Below are positions 1-8,162 of a stretch of DNA of 42,474 bases, piece after piece. A program made the position numbers and the translations under genes. The notes below the pieces were generated by a model, which was given only the letters and a program-made list of their open reading frames with translations, was not told where the DNA came from and ran no database searches. Every line of letters begins with the position of its first letter. Position 1 is the stretch's first letter. The DNA comes from Bacillota bacterium (GTDB lineage Bacteria > Bacillota > Sulfobacillia > Sulfobacillales > Sulfobacillaceae): assembly GCA_021820965.1 (NCBI GenBank), contig JAKACZ010000040.1, positions 1 to 42,474 of the forward strand, given 5' to 3'.

Positions 1-568
1 AGCCACGACGAGGTATGAGCGGCCACCGACGGACGATGCGGTCCATCTGCCACTGCTGTCCGACCATGACGGGGCTAAACGACTGGGTGCCGCGCGCCTT
101 GACGACTTCGTAGACGACATGCGTGATGGGATAAATTTTCGCAAGTTCGTGCAGCACGCGCCACTCGAGTTCGCGGTTAGCTTTGATGCTCGGTGGCATC
201 TTATGGCCCGCACGGTGCCGGAACCGGATCGAACGCTGGCGCGTCTTGCGATAGCGCCGAAAGCGGCGCGATTGTCGCCGACTCCCCATCGCCTTTTTGA
301 CGACCGGGAATGGCAAGACCAAATGCCCTATCCAGAGGGTCGCTTGAGGTGTTTGCACGCCGACACCCGAGTAGCGCTTACCGGGATCGATGCCGACCAC
401 GGTGTCATGCGGGATGATCTCGCCCGTTGGCGTCGTCAGTTGGATGTAAAACGTTCCCAGCGTGTCACGCCGAGGGACGGCCCCGCCGCTCTGAATAAGT
501 TTGCGCGCTTTGGCGGGGGTCGTCGGACTCAGGGGTTTTCCGTGCATCGAGATAACAGCGATACCCAT
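1..568 (-). CDS. IscB/IsrB-family RNA-guided nuclease, N-terminal part (runs off the window)
   Basis: The reading frame is open for 189 codons, from an ATG at 568 to the left edge, so only the N-terminal part is present. It begins with a PLMP-like domain (residues about 1-45: GKPLSPTTPAKARKLIQSG, then AVPRR). A RuvC-I motif follows at about residues 65-77 (VVGIDPGKRYSGVGV, with the catalytic Asp). Next is a very arginine-rich bridge-helix or RRXRR segment (SRRQSRRFRRYRKTRQRS), then a RuvC-II-like VVYEVV with Glu. The ATG is preceded by GGAGGAGG at good spacing. This domain order is that of IscB/IsrB, the OMEGA nucleases ancestral to Cas9, which use an RNA encoded just upstream. Whether an HNH domain is present (IscB) or absent (IsrB) cannot be seen because the diagnostic part lies outside the window. 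The same RRXRR proteins are often annotated as HNH endonucleases. Confidence 0.85.
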   Translation of the reverse strand, partial: MGIAVISMHGKPLSPTTPAKARKLIQSGGAVPRRDTLGTFYIQLTTPTGEIIPHDTVVGIDPGKRYSGVGVQTPQATLWIGHLVLPFPVVKKAMGSRRQSRRFRRYRKTRQRSIRFRHRAGHKMPPSIKANRELEWRVLHELAKIYPITHVVYEVVKARGTQSFSPVMVGQQWQMDRIVRRWPLIPRRG

Positions 569-571
569 CAG

Positions 572-836
572 GATAATCCTCCTCCATCATGGAGTGTGCA
601 TGGCCCGACGGGCCACGTCCCAGCGACCATGCAACTTCGGGCTGTGTCGGACCGTGGAACACTGCCCCTGACGCGGATACTCGCGCCCCTTCGTTCGTGG
701 AACTTAGGAAACATTCCGTGGCGTTGGTCCCGAAGTGCCCAGAAAAACGGTCTAGTACAACGCTTGCGTTGTGAAAGTCTCTTCACAAGCCCCCACCTCG
801 GGCCATCGGCTCAGGTGGGGGTCATTGACTAATTGC
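572..836 (-). ncRNA. HEARO / omega RNA upstream of the IscB-like gene
   Basis: This 265-base non-coding stretch separates the glycosyltransferase stop codon (845) from the IscB-like start (568). It is full of stems: a 9-bp stem pairing 790-798 with 813-821, TTGTGAA/TTCACAA (769-775 with 782-788), and a GC hairpin TGGCCCGACGGGCCA at 601-615 just before the ORF. HEARO RNAs are known to lie directly 5' of IscB ORFs and to act as the guide scaffold. A second copy at 24935-25216 shares the same blocks in the same order: the AATGACCC start, the TTGTGA hairpin, AGACCGT, CACGnAATGTTTCC, and GGGACGT followed by a hairpin. Conservation between two unrelated loci supports a structured RNA. Exact ends are approximate. 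Confidence 0.75.
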
Positions 837-844
837 AGTTACCG

Positions 845-1480
845 TTAGACTCGCGGTATCTCGCGAATAATTTCCCAATACATCCGCATGCGCGCGGAAA
901 ATCCCTTCACCAACCCCAGCTTTTCCTCTTTAACCACTTGGGTCACGTCTCGCAGCACCACCTCGTGCGGAGAAATGCCCATGCGCTTGAGCTGACGGTG
1001 AAGCTGGAGCTCAACCCCATAGCCCGCCATATCAATATGTTCAAAACCGACTAACAGCTGGCGCCGCAATGCCCGCTGACCCGATAAGAACGGTGCCAGC
1101 GCCTGGGCCCAGTCGGTGGATGCCCGCCCGCCTTCAAAAATGCCGACCGTGGCGTCACTGCTGCCCGTGAGTACAGGAATCAAGAGTTCTTTGACGTGGG
1201 TAACCGTAAGGCCGACTAAATCGGCATCCAAGAACAGCACCACATCCCCGCAAGCGATAGCCGCTCCCGCCTTCATTGCGCCCCCCTTGCCCTGGTTTTC
1301 GGGAAGGGAGAGTACAATGGCCCCGTTTTGCCGCGCCATCTCGGCGGTATTGTCGGTCGAACCGTCGTCTACCACAATAATTTCGTGGATTTCCGGCACG
1401 TCCCGCAACACCCGCAGCACCGAGGCGATATTGGGCGCCTCGTTATAAGCGGGGATAATCGCCGAAACCCGGTTTGTCAT
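845..1480 (-). CDS. Family 2 glycosyltransferase (dolichyl-phosphate-mannose-synthase-like)
   Basis: This is a soluble 211-residue GT-A fold glycosyltransferase. It opens with SAIIPAYNEAPNIASVL and has the nucleotide-sugar motif IVVDDGSTDNT at about residues 40-50 and a metal-binding DADL at about 87-90. There are no membrane segments, so it lacks the C-terminal anchor of many DPM1-like enzymes. The ATG at 1480 is chosen because GAGGTGG lies just upstream; an in-frame start further upstream would overlap the proS 3' end. It is the last gene of the large minus-strand cluster, 38 bp after proS. The sugar donor and lipid or protein acceptor cannot be inferred. A role in envelope glycan or glycolipid synthesis is likely from the family only. 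Confidence 0.85.
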   Translation of the reverse strand: MTNRVSAIIPAYNEAPNIASVLRVLRDVPEIHEIIVVDDGSTDNTAEMARQNGAIVLSLPENQGKGGAMKAGAAIACGDVVLFLDADLVGLTVTHVKELLIPVLTGSSDATVGIFEGGRASTDWAQALAPFLSGQRALRRQLLVGFEHIDMAGYGVELQLHRQLKRMGISPHEVVLRDVTQVVKEEKLGLVKGFSARMRMYWEIIREIPRV

Positions 1481-1518
1481 GAAACCACCTCTAACACCAC
1501 TAGATGCCAGACTCGTCT

Positions 1519-2946
1519 CTAATATGCACGTGCCAGCAGCATGTGCTCCGTCGCCGGTTGGCCGCATACCACGCACGCGCCTCGCGCCTGGCCTTCAAAC
1601 GGAAGGCAGCGAATGGTCATCCCTGTCTCTGCCTTGACGGTATCCGCACATCCGTCTTGGCCGCACCATCCGCCCTCAAAGAACCCGCGGTATCCATATT
1701 CTTCCGCATCTCGCAATTTTTCAATCATGTGACGATGACTTTCCCGATATTCAGTCGCCTGCTCAAACAACCTGGCCTGGATTGATTCCAGCACAGAGGC
1801 AACTTCGCGCTCAAACCCGTCACGCGACACCGTTGTCTTGTCCCCGGTGTCGCGCCGGGCAAACACCATGGCGCGGTTTTTCAGGTCGTGCGGTCCCACT
1901 TCGATCCTCAACGGCACGCCGCGCATTTCCCAGTCGTTGTACTTATAACCGGGGGTGTACTCCGGCCGGTCGTCCAGCCGTACGCGATAGATCGGTTTAA
2001 GCGCCCCCTCCAACTCGCGAGCATAGTTCAGCACGCTTGCCCCATCCCCGCTGCGGGCGATGGGAACGATGGCGATTTGCACCGGCGCCACACGGGGCGG
2101 CAGACGCAAGCCCTTGTCATCGCCGTGAACCATAATCAACCCGCCAATCATGCGCGTCGAACTGCCCCAGGAGGTTGTCCACCCATATTTTTGGACACCG
2201 TCCTCGTCCAAAAACTGAATATCGAATGCTCGCGAGAAGTTCTGACCGAGAAAATGGGAGGTAGCAATCTGAAGCGCCCGTCCATCTCCCATCAATGCCT
2301 CCAGCGTCAACGTTTCCACCGCACCGGCAAACCGCTCACCCGCGCTCTTGCGGCCGGCAATGACTGGAATTGCCAATTCCTCTTCGATAACCCGGCGATA
2401 AATCTCCAGTTGCTGGTGCGTTTCTTGTTCAGCCTCTTGACGGGTGCGATGCACCGTGTGACCTTCCTGCCATAAGAATTCCGTCGTTCGTAAAAAGGGG
2501 CGGGTGGCCTTTTCCCAGCGCACCACGTTGGACCATTGGTTCATCAGTACCGGCAGGTCCCGGTAACTTTGAATCCACTTGGAATACATAGCGCCCACGA
2601 TGGTTTCTGAGGTGGGCCGTACGGCCAGCCGCTCGCTCAGTTCTTCACCTCCGCCAATCGTGACCCAGGCTACCTCTGGAGAAAAGCCTTCGACATGCTC
2701 GGCCTCGCGCAGCAAGAGATGTTCAGGAATCAGCAGTGGAAAATAGGCGTTCTCATGGCCGGTGGCCCAGAAATGCCGGTTCATGGCATCCTGAATGAAT
2801 TCCCAAATCCGGTAGCCATAGGGTTTGATGACCATGAACCCCTTAATCGGCGCATAGTCGACCATGTCGGCCTTCTTGATCACGTCTACGTACCACTGCG
2901 AGTAATCAACCGATTTGGGTGTGATCTCCTTTAGCACGTTCTCCAC
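1519..2946 (-). CDS. proS: Prolyl-tRNA synthetase, archaeal/eukaryotic-type short form
   Basis: Class II aminoacyl-tRNA synthetase that charges tRNA-Pro, about 475 residues from a GTG at 2946. That start is chosen for the GAGGAGG nine bases upstream; it overlaps the ispG 3' end by 41 bp. Visible class II signatures are RPTSETIVGAMYSKWIQ (motif 2 region), FLWQEGHTVH and the motif 3 region GSSTRMIGGLIMVHGD. The bacterial editing insertion between motifs 2 and 3 is absent. The C-terminus carries the zinc-type extension of archaeal-like enzymes, with Cys in WCGQDGC, RCLPF and CVVCGQ, and ends in a Tyr (LLARAY). Many Firmicutes have the long bacterial type at this chromosomal position, so this short form is of interest. 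Confidence 0.95.
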   Translation of the reverse strand: MENVLKEITPKSVDYSQWYVDVIKKADMVDYAPIKGFMVIKPYGYRIWEFIQDAMNRHFWATGHENAYFPLLIPEHLLLREAEHVEGFSPEVAWVTIGGGEELSERLAVRPTSETIVGAMYSKWIQSYRDLPVLMNQWSNVVRWEKATRPFLRTTEFLWQEGHTVHRTRQEAEQETHQQLEIYRRVIEEELAIPVIAGRKSAGERFAGAVETLTLEALMGDGRALQIATSHFLGQNFSRAFDIQFLDEDGVQKYGWTTSWGSSTRMIGGLIMVHGDDKGLRLPPRVAPVQIAIVPIARSGDGASVLNYARELEGALKPIYRVRLDDRPEYTPGYKYNDWEMRGVPLRIEVGPHDLKNRAMVFARRDTGDKTTVSRDGFEREVASVLESIQARLFEQATEYRESHRHMIEKLRDAEEYGYRGFFEGGWCGQDGCADTVKAETGMTIRCLPFEGQARGACVVCGQPATEHMLLARAY

Positions 2947-3997
2947 GCGCTCGAACCTCCTCAGCTGCGTCCTGTATTTCCTTCCACAACTCTTCCACCA
3001 TATCCTGCTGCTCCACCCGCCGAACAATTTCTCCACGGCGAAAAATTAGGCCCATATTCTTTCCCCCGGCCAGGCCCACATCCGCTTCCCGGGCTTCGCC
3101 GGGACCGTTAACCGCACACCCCATCACGGCGACGGTGATAGGCTCCTGAATGGTAGCCATGCGCCGTTCCAGTTCATTCGTGACCGGCCACATGTCGAAT
3201 TGCAGCCGTCCGCAGGTGGGACAGGCGACCAGGTTGGCTCCGCGGTCACGGAGCTTCAAGCTCTTTAAAATCTCCCAGGCCACGCGAATTTCCTCTTCGC
3301 CCGGAGCGGTCAAGGAAATCCGGATGGTGTCGCCAATCCCTTCCGAGAGCAGCGTGCCGATGCCCACCGCCGATTTAATGGTGCCTTGAAACATGGTACC
3401 GGCCTCGGTGACACCCAAATGCAGCGGGTAATCGTACCGCTGGGCCATCAGGCGGTATGCTGCCAGCATGGTCGGAACATCCGAGGCTTTCAGTGACACG
3501 ACGATGTTGTCGTAGTCAAGATCATTCAAGATTTGAATGTGCTTGGCCGCCGAGGCCACCATCGTCTCTGCCGTCCGGCCTAAATCGTGTAATAGCCCCT
3601 TTTCTATCGACCCCGAGTTTACGCCGATGCGAATCGGGATGTCGCGTTCCTTGGCCGCCTGAACGACCTTCTCCACCCGTTCCCGGGACCCGATATTGCC
3701 GGGGTTCAGCCGCAACTTGTCTACGCCCTGGCGAATCACCTCTAGGGCCAGCCGATAGTCGAAATGAATATCCGCTACCACCGGAATCGGAGAACGCGCA
3801 ACGATTGCGCCGACCGCCTGAGCAGCTTCCAGGTCCGGCACCGCGACCCGCACAATCTCACAGCCGACATCCGCGTATCTCAAAATTTCGTCGACCGTTT
3901 GGGACACGTCGCGAGTATCGCATTTGGTCATGCCCTGCACCCGCACCGGGGCCCCGCCGCCGATGGTGACATCGCGCACTCTGACCTGCTTTGTCAT
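2906..3997 (-). CDS. ispG: 4-hydroxy-3-methylbut-2-enyl diphosphate synthase (flavodoxin)
   Basis: Iron-sulfur enzyme of the MEP isoprenoid pathway. It reductively converts 2-C-methyl-erythritol 2,4-cyclodiphosphate to HMBPP. The 363-residue protein has the N-terminal TIM-barrel part (VRVQGMTKCDTRDV, VVADIHFDYRLAL, KLRLNPGNIG) and the C-terminal cluster domain. The [4Fe-4S] ligands are Cys259, Cys262 (ACPTCGR), Cys294 (MGCAVNGPGE) and Glu301. The length is normal for the bacterial type. The start ATG follows AAAGGAG. It lies downstream of rseP and dxr and overlaps proS, so dxr and ispG of the same pathway are co-transcribed, with undecaprenyl-diphosphate synthesis (uppS) in the same operon. 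Confidence 0.97.
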   Translation of the reverse strand: MTKQVRVRDVTIGGGAPVRVQGMTKCDTRDVSQTVDEILRYADVGCEIVRVAVPDLEAAQAVGAIVARSPIPVVADIHFDYRLALEVIRQGVDKLRLNPGNIGSRERVEKVVQAAKERDIPIRIGVNSGSIEKGLLHDLGRTAETMVASAAKHIQILNDLDYDNIVVSLKASDVPTMLAAYRLMAQRYDYPLHLGVTEAGTMFQGTIKSAVGIGTLLSEGIGDTIRISLTAPGEEEIRVAWEILKSLKLRDRGANLVACPTCGRLQFDMWPVTNELERRMATIQEPITVAVMGCAVNGPGEAREADVGLAGGKNMGLIFRRGEIVRRVEQQDMVEELWKEIQDAAEEVRARGERAKGDHTQIG

Positions 3998-4084
3998 GAC
4001 ACGCTCCTTTTCTCCGCGATGAACCGGTCATCCGATAGTGGTTCACGTCTTTCATCTTACCATCCACGGGCAAAGATTCCACAA

Positions 4085-5113
4085 TCAGCCGATATGCAGG
4101 TAGTGGACGATGTCGTGATAGGTGACGAACGCCACAAAGGCCAGCAAAAAGGCGAACCCGACCAAATGGATCATGTTTTCCCGTTCGGGATCCATGGCAC
4201 GGCGCCTCACCCCCTCCACTCCCAGCAAGAACAGCTTGCTGCCATCCAGCACCGGAACCGGCAGAATGTTGAATAGGGCTAAGTTGGCCGACAGCGCTGC
4301 CGCCAGTGTAAACAGGTAATACCAGCCGGCCCGTGCCGCTTGCCCCACCACGACGGCAATGCCAATCGGACCCATCAGGTCAAAGCGATGCTGTCCCGTG
4401 ATTAACTGGTATAAAGTGGAAAACCAGGTTCCGGTTAACCGAACCGTCTGCCCGACCCCTGCTGTCAACGCCTTTACGGGGCTCAAATGGACGATAATGG
4501 TTTTTAGCTCGATTCCGATAAGGTAGCGCTTCATGGCCGGGTCGTAACGCGGGGCGGGAATGCGAAACACCAGATGTCGATGTCCGCGAATGACGGCTAC
4601 GCGGATGACTTGGTGGGCATGGTGGGTTATAGCCCGGATCACGGCGTTACCGTTGGCGATAGGGTGGCCGTCAATTGACACAATGCGATCACCCGCCCTG
4701 AGACCGGCCGCATGCGCCGGGTAGTGGGCCATAACCTGTTGAATGGTGGTCGTAAACACAGGGGTTCCGATAGGCCCCAGCACAATCACATACAGTACCG
4801 CGGCCAGCACAATATTCATGACCGGTCCGGCAAGAATGACCAAGAAGCGCTGCCAGCGCGGACGGTTAGGGTATTCGTCGGGGTCGTCCGACTTCTGACC
4901 ATCCATGCCGCGAAGCCGTACATATCCTCCCAGCGGGACCGCCCGCCAAGAATACAGCGTGTCCCCAAAGCGGTGCGACAAGAGGCTGGGACCAAATCCC
5001 AGCGAGTATTCGTCGACGTACATGCCGAATGCTTTGGCCGCGAAGAAGTGCCCAAGTTCATGCACGGCCACCAACACGCCGAATACGAGTATCCAGGCCA
5101 GAACGGTAATCAT
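4085..5113 (-). CDS. rseP: Site-2 protease RseP (RIP zinc metalloprotease)
   Basis: Integral-membrane intramembrane metalloprotease of 342 residues. The zinc motif HELGHFFAAK is inside the first membrane segment (about residues 18-27). A PDZ domain follows (about 120-195, HAAGLRAGDRIVSIDG). The third conserved motif NILPVPVLDGSK, with the Asp ligand, is near residue 285, with further C-terminal membrane helices. In Gram-positive bacteria this family (RseP/RasP) cleaves anti-sigma factors and leftover signal peptides. The start ATG at 5113 sits behind GGAGGGTGAGGG, 12 bp after the dxr stop. The dxr-rseP-ispG-proS order is a typical Firmicutes arrangement. Confidence 0.95.
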   Translation of the reverse strand: MITVLAWILVFGVLVAVHELGHFFAAKAFGMYVDEYSLGFGPSLLSHRFGDTLYSWRAVPLGGYVRLRGMDGQKSDDPDEYPNRPRWQRFLVILAGPVMNIVLAAVLYVIVLGPIGTPVFTTTIQQVMAHYPAHAAGLRAGDRIVSIDGHPIANGNAVIRAITHHAHQVIRVAVIRGHRHLVFRIPAPRYDPAMKRYLIGIELKTIIVHLSPVKALTAGVGQTVRLTGTWFSTLYQLITGQHRFDLMGPIGIAVVVGQAARAGWYYLFTLAAALSANLALFNILPVPVLDGSKLFLLGVEGVRRRAMDPERENMIHLVGFAFLLAFVAFVTYHDIVHYLHIG

Positions 5114-5125
5114 CCCTCACCCTCC

Positions 5126-6280
5126 CTACTTGTGTCGTCGGGATATCAACATGTCCGCCTGCGCACGCGCCCGCTTGTCCGTCTCAATCACCTGCTCCAC
5201 ACTGGTCAGGGTGTCGTCGCCCCTGAGGGTATTCAATGTTTCCTCCACCGTGTCGGCAATGTCCAAGAATCTGATGCGGCCCGCCAAGAAGGAGGCCACC
5301 GCGACCTCATTGGCGGCGTTCAGTATTGCCGGCGCCGCGCCACCCGTGATGCCTGCCGCACGGGCCAGCCGCAAAAGCCGAAAGGTGCCGGTGTCGGGCG
5401 CTTCAAAATGGAGGGTACGACCGGTCCAGCCGAAGTCGGGGACATCCAGCGTCCAGCGCTGCGGCCAGGCCATGGCTACCGCAATCGGCACCCGCATGTC
5501 AGGATACCCGCATTGAGCCATGGTAGCGCCATCGACAAATTCCACCAACGAATGCACCACACTTTCCGGGTGGATGACGACGTCAATGGCATCATACGAG
5601 GCTCGAAACAAATAGTGAGCTTCAATGATTTCAAGCCCTTTATTCATCAGTGTAGCCGAGTCAATCGTGATCTTCGGGCCCATTGACCAGTTGGGATGGC
5701 GCAGCGCCTGTTCAACCGTTACCTCGGCGAGCTCATCGGAGCGCCATCCACGGAAGGGTCCGCCGGAGCAGGTCAACACAATACGGCGAAAGGGTTGATT
5801 CAACGCTAAACACTGAAAGATGGCGGAGTGTTCGCTATCAACCGGAACAATATCGGCGCCGGATTGGTCGGCTTTGGCTCGCACTAAATCGCCCGCGGCC
5901 ACCAATGTCTCCTTATTAGCCAGGAGAACCTTCCGTCCCCGTGCAAGCGCGGTCATCGTCGGCTCCAGCCCGGCAAACCCGCTCATCGCCGCTAACACAT
6001 GGGTCGCGTCGCAGACTCCGAGAGCCTCCAGTATGGCCTCTTTGCCCGCAACAATTTTGGGCCCAGGCTCCCCACGGTGCGCGCGCTCCAACTGTTGTGC
6101 CGATTCCTTGTCGGCCAGACCGACCCAGCGGGCGTTCATGGCGGTGCCCATGCCCCACAATCGTTCATTCTCCCGGTGGGCTACCAAGCCTTCGACTGTT
6201 ACTTCATCACGGTGTTGCTCCCAGACGCTGTAGGCGCTTTGACCGATAGAGCCGGTGGCACCTAATATTACGAGTCGCAT
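5126..6280 (-). CDS. dxr: 1-deoxy-D-xylulose 5-phosphate reductoisomerase
   Basis: This enzyme converts DXP to MEP with NADPH and a divalent metal, the first committed step of non-mevalonate isoprenoid synthesis. The 384-residue protein starts with the Rossmann motif LGATGSIGQSAYSV. It has ALLANKE-like VLLANKETLVAAG, the metal-binding VPVDSEHSAIFQCL, and the substrate loop TCSGGPFRGW, followed by HPNWSMGPKITIDSATLMNKG. All are intact. The ATG follows GGAGG at 9-base spacing, and the gene is 18 bp from its upstream neighbour. It forms one operon with cdsA and uppS (lipid and lipid-carrier synthesis) and rseP. Confidence 0.97.
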   Translation of the reverse strand: MRLVILGATGSIGQSAYSVWEQHRDEVTVEGLVAHRENERLWGMGTAMNARWVGLADKESAQQLERAHRGEPGPKIVAGKEAILEALGVCDATHVLAAMSGFAGLEPTMTALARGRKVLLANKETLVAAGDLVRAKADQSGADIVPVDSEHSAIFQCLALNQPFRRIVLTCSGGPFRGWRSDELAEVTVEQALRHPNWSMGPKITIDSATLMNKGLEIIEAHYLFRASYDAIDVVIHPESVVHSLVEFVDGATMAQCGYPDMRVPIAVAMAWPQRWTLDVPDFGWTGRTLHFEAPDTGTFRLLRLARAAGITGGAAPAILNAANEVAVASFLAGRIRFLDIADTVEETLNTLRGDDTLTSVEQVIETDKRARAQADMLISRRHK

Positions 6281-6298
6281 ACGACGAGACCTCCACCT

Positions 6299-7351
6299 TT
6301 AACCGGCCTTGGGCGGAATGCCCTTGGGACTGTGCATCGCCTGGACGATGGCCTTGAACATCACGGCGGTCACCGGCCCTGCCAGAACGCCTCCCGCTCC
6401 AAACAAGCGCACACCCATGTACAGGGAAAATAATACCACGAGCGGGTGAAGACCGGTGCCCCGTCCTACCAGCCTGGGCTCCACCGTTTGCCTTATGACC
6501 GCCACCACGGCGAGTACGACCAACAAGCGTAGCGCCAGCGACCAATTGCCGGTGGCTGTCGCCCCCACCGCCCAGGGAACTAGTAGCATGGTGGGTCCCA
6601 TGAAGGGTACCATATCCAACAACCCTGCGGTCAATCCGACCAACACAGCATAGGGCGCGCCGATGATCACCAAGCCACCCATGGTCACGAGTCCCGTCAG
6701 CGCCACCAGCGCAAACTCGGCCCGTATATACCCAAAAAGGCCGCCCGCCATCGCTGACGAGAACGGGCCCAGCCGTCCCCGCCAGGCAGGCGGTGCCGCA
6801 CGTTCCGCCACATTATGGACCAGCCGCTGATCGCGCAAGACAAAAAAGGCGGCTAAGGCGGATACCAATAAGATGAGCGCCATCCCCGGAAGCTGCACTA
6901 AACCATGCGCCAATACCCGCGCCACGCCAGCCACCAGCCGATAGAGAGAACCCACTTCTTCACTAAGGTTCCCCGGTCCCAACCCCACCTGTGCGCGCAG
7001 ACGATTCCACTGCTCCAAATACCGCCCTACCTCAAAAGGACGCGCCTTCAGGTAGGCTGGCAGCCGGTGCGAAATCTGCAGCACTTCGGCAGTTAAAAGC
7101 GTCAAGATGGCTCCGCACACGGCCAAGAATCCAGCCAACGCCGACCCCAGCGCGACAAGCACGGCTAGCGCCCGTTTGAGACCCCAGGACTGCATCCGGT
7201 CCACCCAGGGATTGACCAAAAACGCCAGCACCCCTGCCAAGACGAAGGGCAGCAGATACCACACCAGCCAGCGCCAAAATACGTAGGACGCCAGCGCCAG
7301 TGCCGCCCACACCATCGCCTTGCGCCAATAGCGATCGCGCGGCTCCCTCAT
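6299..7351 (-). CDS. AI-2E family / YtvI-like polytopic membrane protein
   Basis: A 350-residue protein with paired hydrophobic segments near the N-terminus (WAALALASYVFWRWLVWYLL, then LAGVLAFLVNPWVDR). A soluble middle region (about 90-150) is followed by four or more further membrane segments containing GLLDMVPFMGPTMLLVPWAVG, the family hallmark, and a C-terminal LYMGVRLFGAGGVLAGPV. This matches the AI-2E transporter/permease superfamily. Bacillus YtvI, a sporulation-associated member, has the same size. The substrate is unknown. It is inserted between cdsA and dxr, where some Firmicutes have nothing, and shares their operon (15-bp and 19-bp gaps). The start ATG follows GAGGTGAGCC. Confidence 0.8.
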   Translation of the reverse strand: MREPRDRYWRKAMVWAALALASYVFWRWLVWYLLPFVLAGVLAFLVNPWVDRMQSWGLKRALAVLVALGSALAGFLAVCGAILTLLTAEVLQISHRLPAYLKARPFEVGRYLEQWNRLRAQVGLGPGNLSEEVGSLYRLVAGVARVLAHGLVQLPGMALILLVSALAAFFVLRDQRLVHNVAERAAPPAWRGRLGPFSSAMAGGLFGYIRAEFALVALTGLVTMGGLVIIGAPYAVLVGLTAGLLDMVPFMGPTMLLVPWAVGATATGNWSLALRLLVVLAVVAVIRQTVEPRLVGRGTGLHPLVVLFSLYMGVRLFGAGGVLAGPVTAVMFKAIVQAMHSPKGIPPKAG

Positions 7352-7365
7352 GGCTCACCTCGGAG

Positions 7366-8151
7366 CTAACTTATGCCCAAGCCTTTCAATAAATAATAGG
7401 CAAAGGGAAGAGCCAGCAGGACGGAGTCGAAACGGTCGAGCACTCCGCCGTGTCCAGGCAGCACGCCCCCCGAATCTTTCACCCCGGTATAGCGCTTAAA
7501 CTGAGATTCGAGCAAGTCGCCAACCACGCCGGCGGCGGCGATGACTAGGGCAAAGATGGCGCCCTGATACCAGGATAGATGAATAAACGGAGCCATCAGG
7601 GCGCCAATGAGGAACGCGGCCGCGACTCCGCCTAATGTGCCTTCCCAGGTCTTTGCCGGGCTGATATGAACCATCAGTTTGTGCTGGCCAAAGCGGCGGC
7701 CGACAAAATAAGCCACGGAATCGGTTGCCCAAATCAGCACAAAGAATACCAAGACGCGCCGTCCTCCAAACGGCATTTGGCGGATGGCCACCAAATACAT
7801 GAACAAGAGCCCGATATAGAGGCTAACCCAGGCCGTCGTCAAAGCACCCTCAAAGCTTGATGCCTCCCGGCCCAGCACGACCGCCCCACCAACAATGACT
7901 ACCAGACCGGCCAGAAGGCCCCATGCCAGCGGCAAATGAAACGCCTGGCACGCCAAGAGCGACCACACCCAGAAAATGCTCATCCGAGCAAAGAACGGCA
8001 TATTGCGCGCCTTGAACATCTGTTCCGACTCATATACCATAGCCGCTTCGAAAATCGCCGTCGCAATGACTAACGGCCAACCGCCGAGGTAGATGAGCGC
8101 CAGCAGAATGGGAATGCCAACGGCGGCAGTCAAGAGACGGCGTGTCAGCAA
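7366..8151 (-). CDS. cdsA: Phosphatidate cytidylyltransferase (CDP-diacylglycerol synthase)
   Basis: Makes CDP-diacylglycerol from phosphatidic acid and CTP at the cytoplasmic membrane. The protein has about 261 residues and seven or eight hydrophobic segments. The CdsA signature is at the C-terminus: QFKRYTGVKDSGGVLPGHGG followed by VLDRFDS; an upstream SPAKTWEGTLGG motif is also present. The TTG at 8151 is taken as start because GGGGAG lies six bases upstream and the resulting N-terminus (LLTRRLLTAAVGIP) matches the family. In-frame codons further upstream would overlap uppS. It is directly downstream of uppS, as in most bacteria. Confidence 0.95.
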   Translation of the reverse strand: MLTRRLLTAAVGIPILLALIYLGGWPLVIATAIFEAAMVYESEQMFKARNMPFFARMSIFWVWSLLACQAFHLPLAWGLLAGLVVIVGGAVVLGREASSFEGALTTAWVSLYIGLLFMYLVAIRQMPFGGRRVLVFFVLIWATDSVAYFVGRRFGQHKLMVHISPAKTWEGTLGGVAAAFLIGALMAPFIHLSWYQGAIFALVIAAAGVVGDLLESQFKRYTGVKDSGGVLPGHGGVLDRFDSVLLALPFAYYLLKGLGIS

Positions 8152-8162
8152 CCTGGTCTCCC

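Noticed and set aside
119..832. A 237-codon plus-strand frame across the left edge
   Set aside because: It is antisense to the IscB-like gene and to the HEARO RNA, whose motifs and structure explain the sequence better.
4712..5686. A 324-codon plus-strand frame opposite rseP and dxr
   Set aside because: It runs antisense across two intact conserved genes, has no ribosome site and shows a composition expected from the opposite strand.
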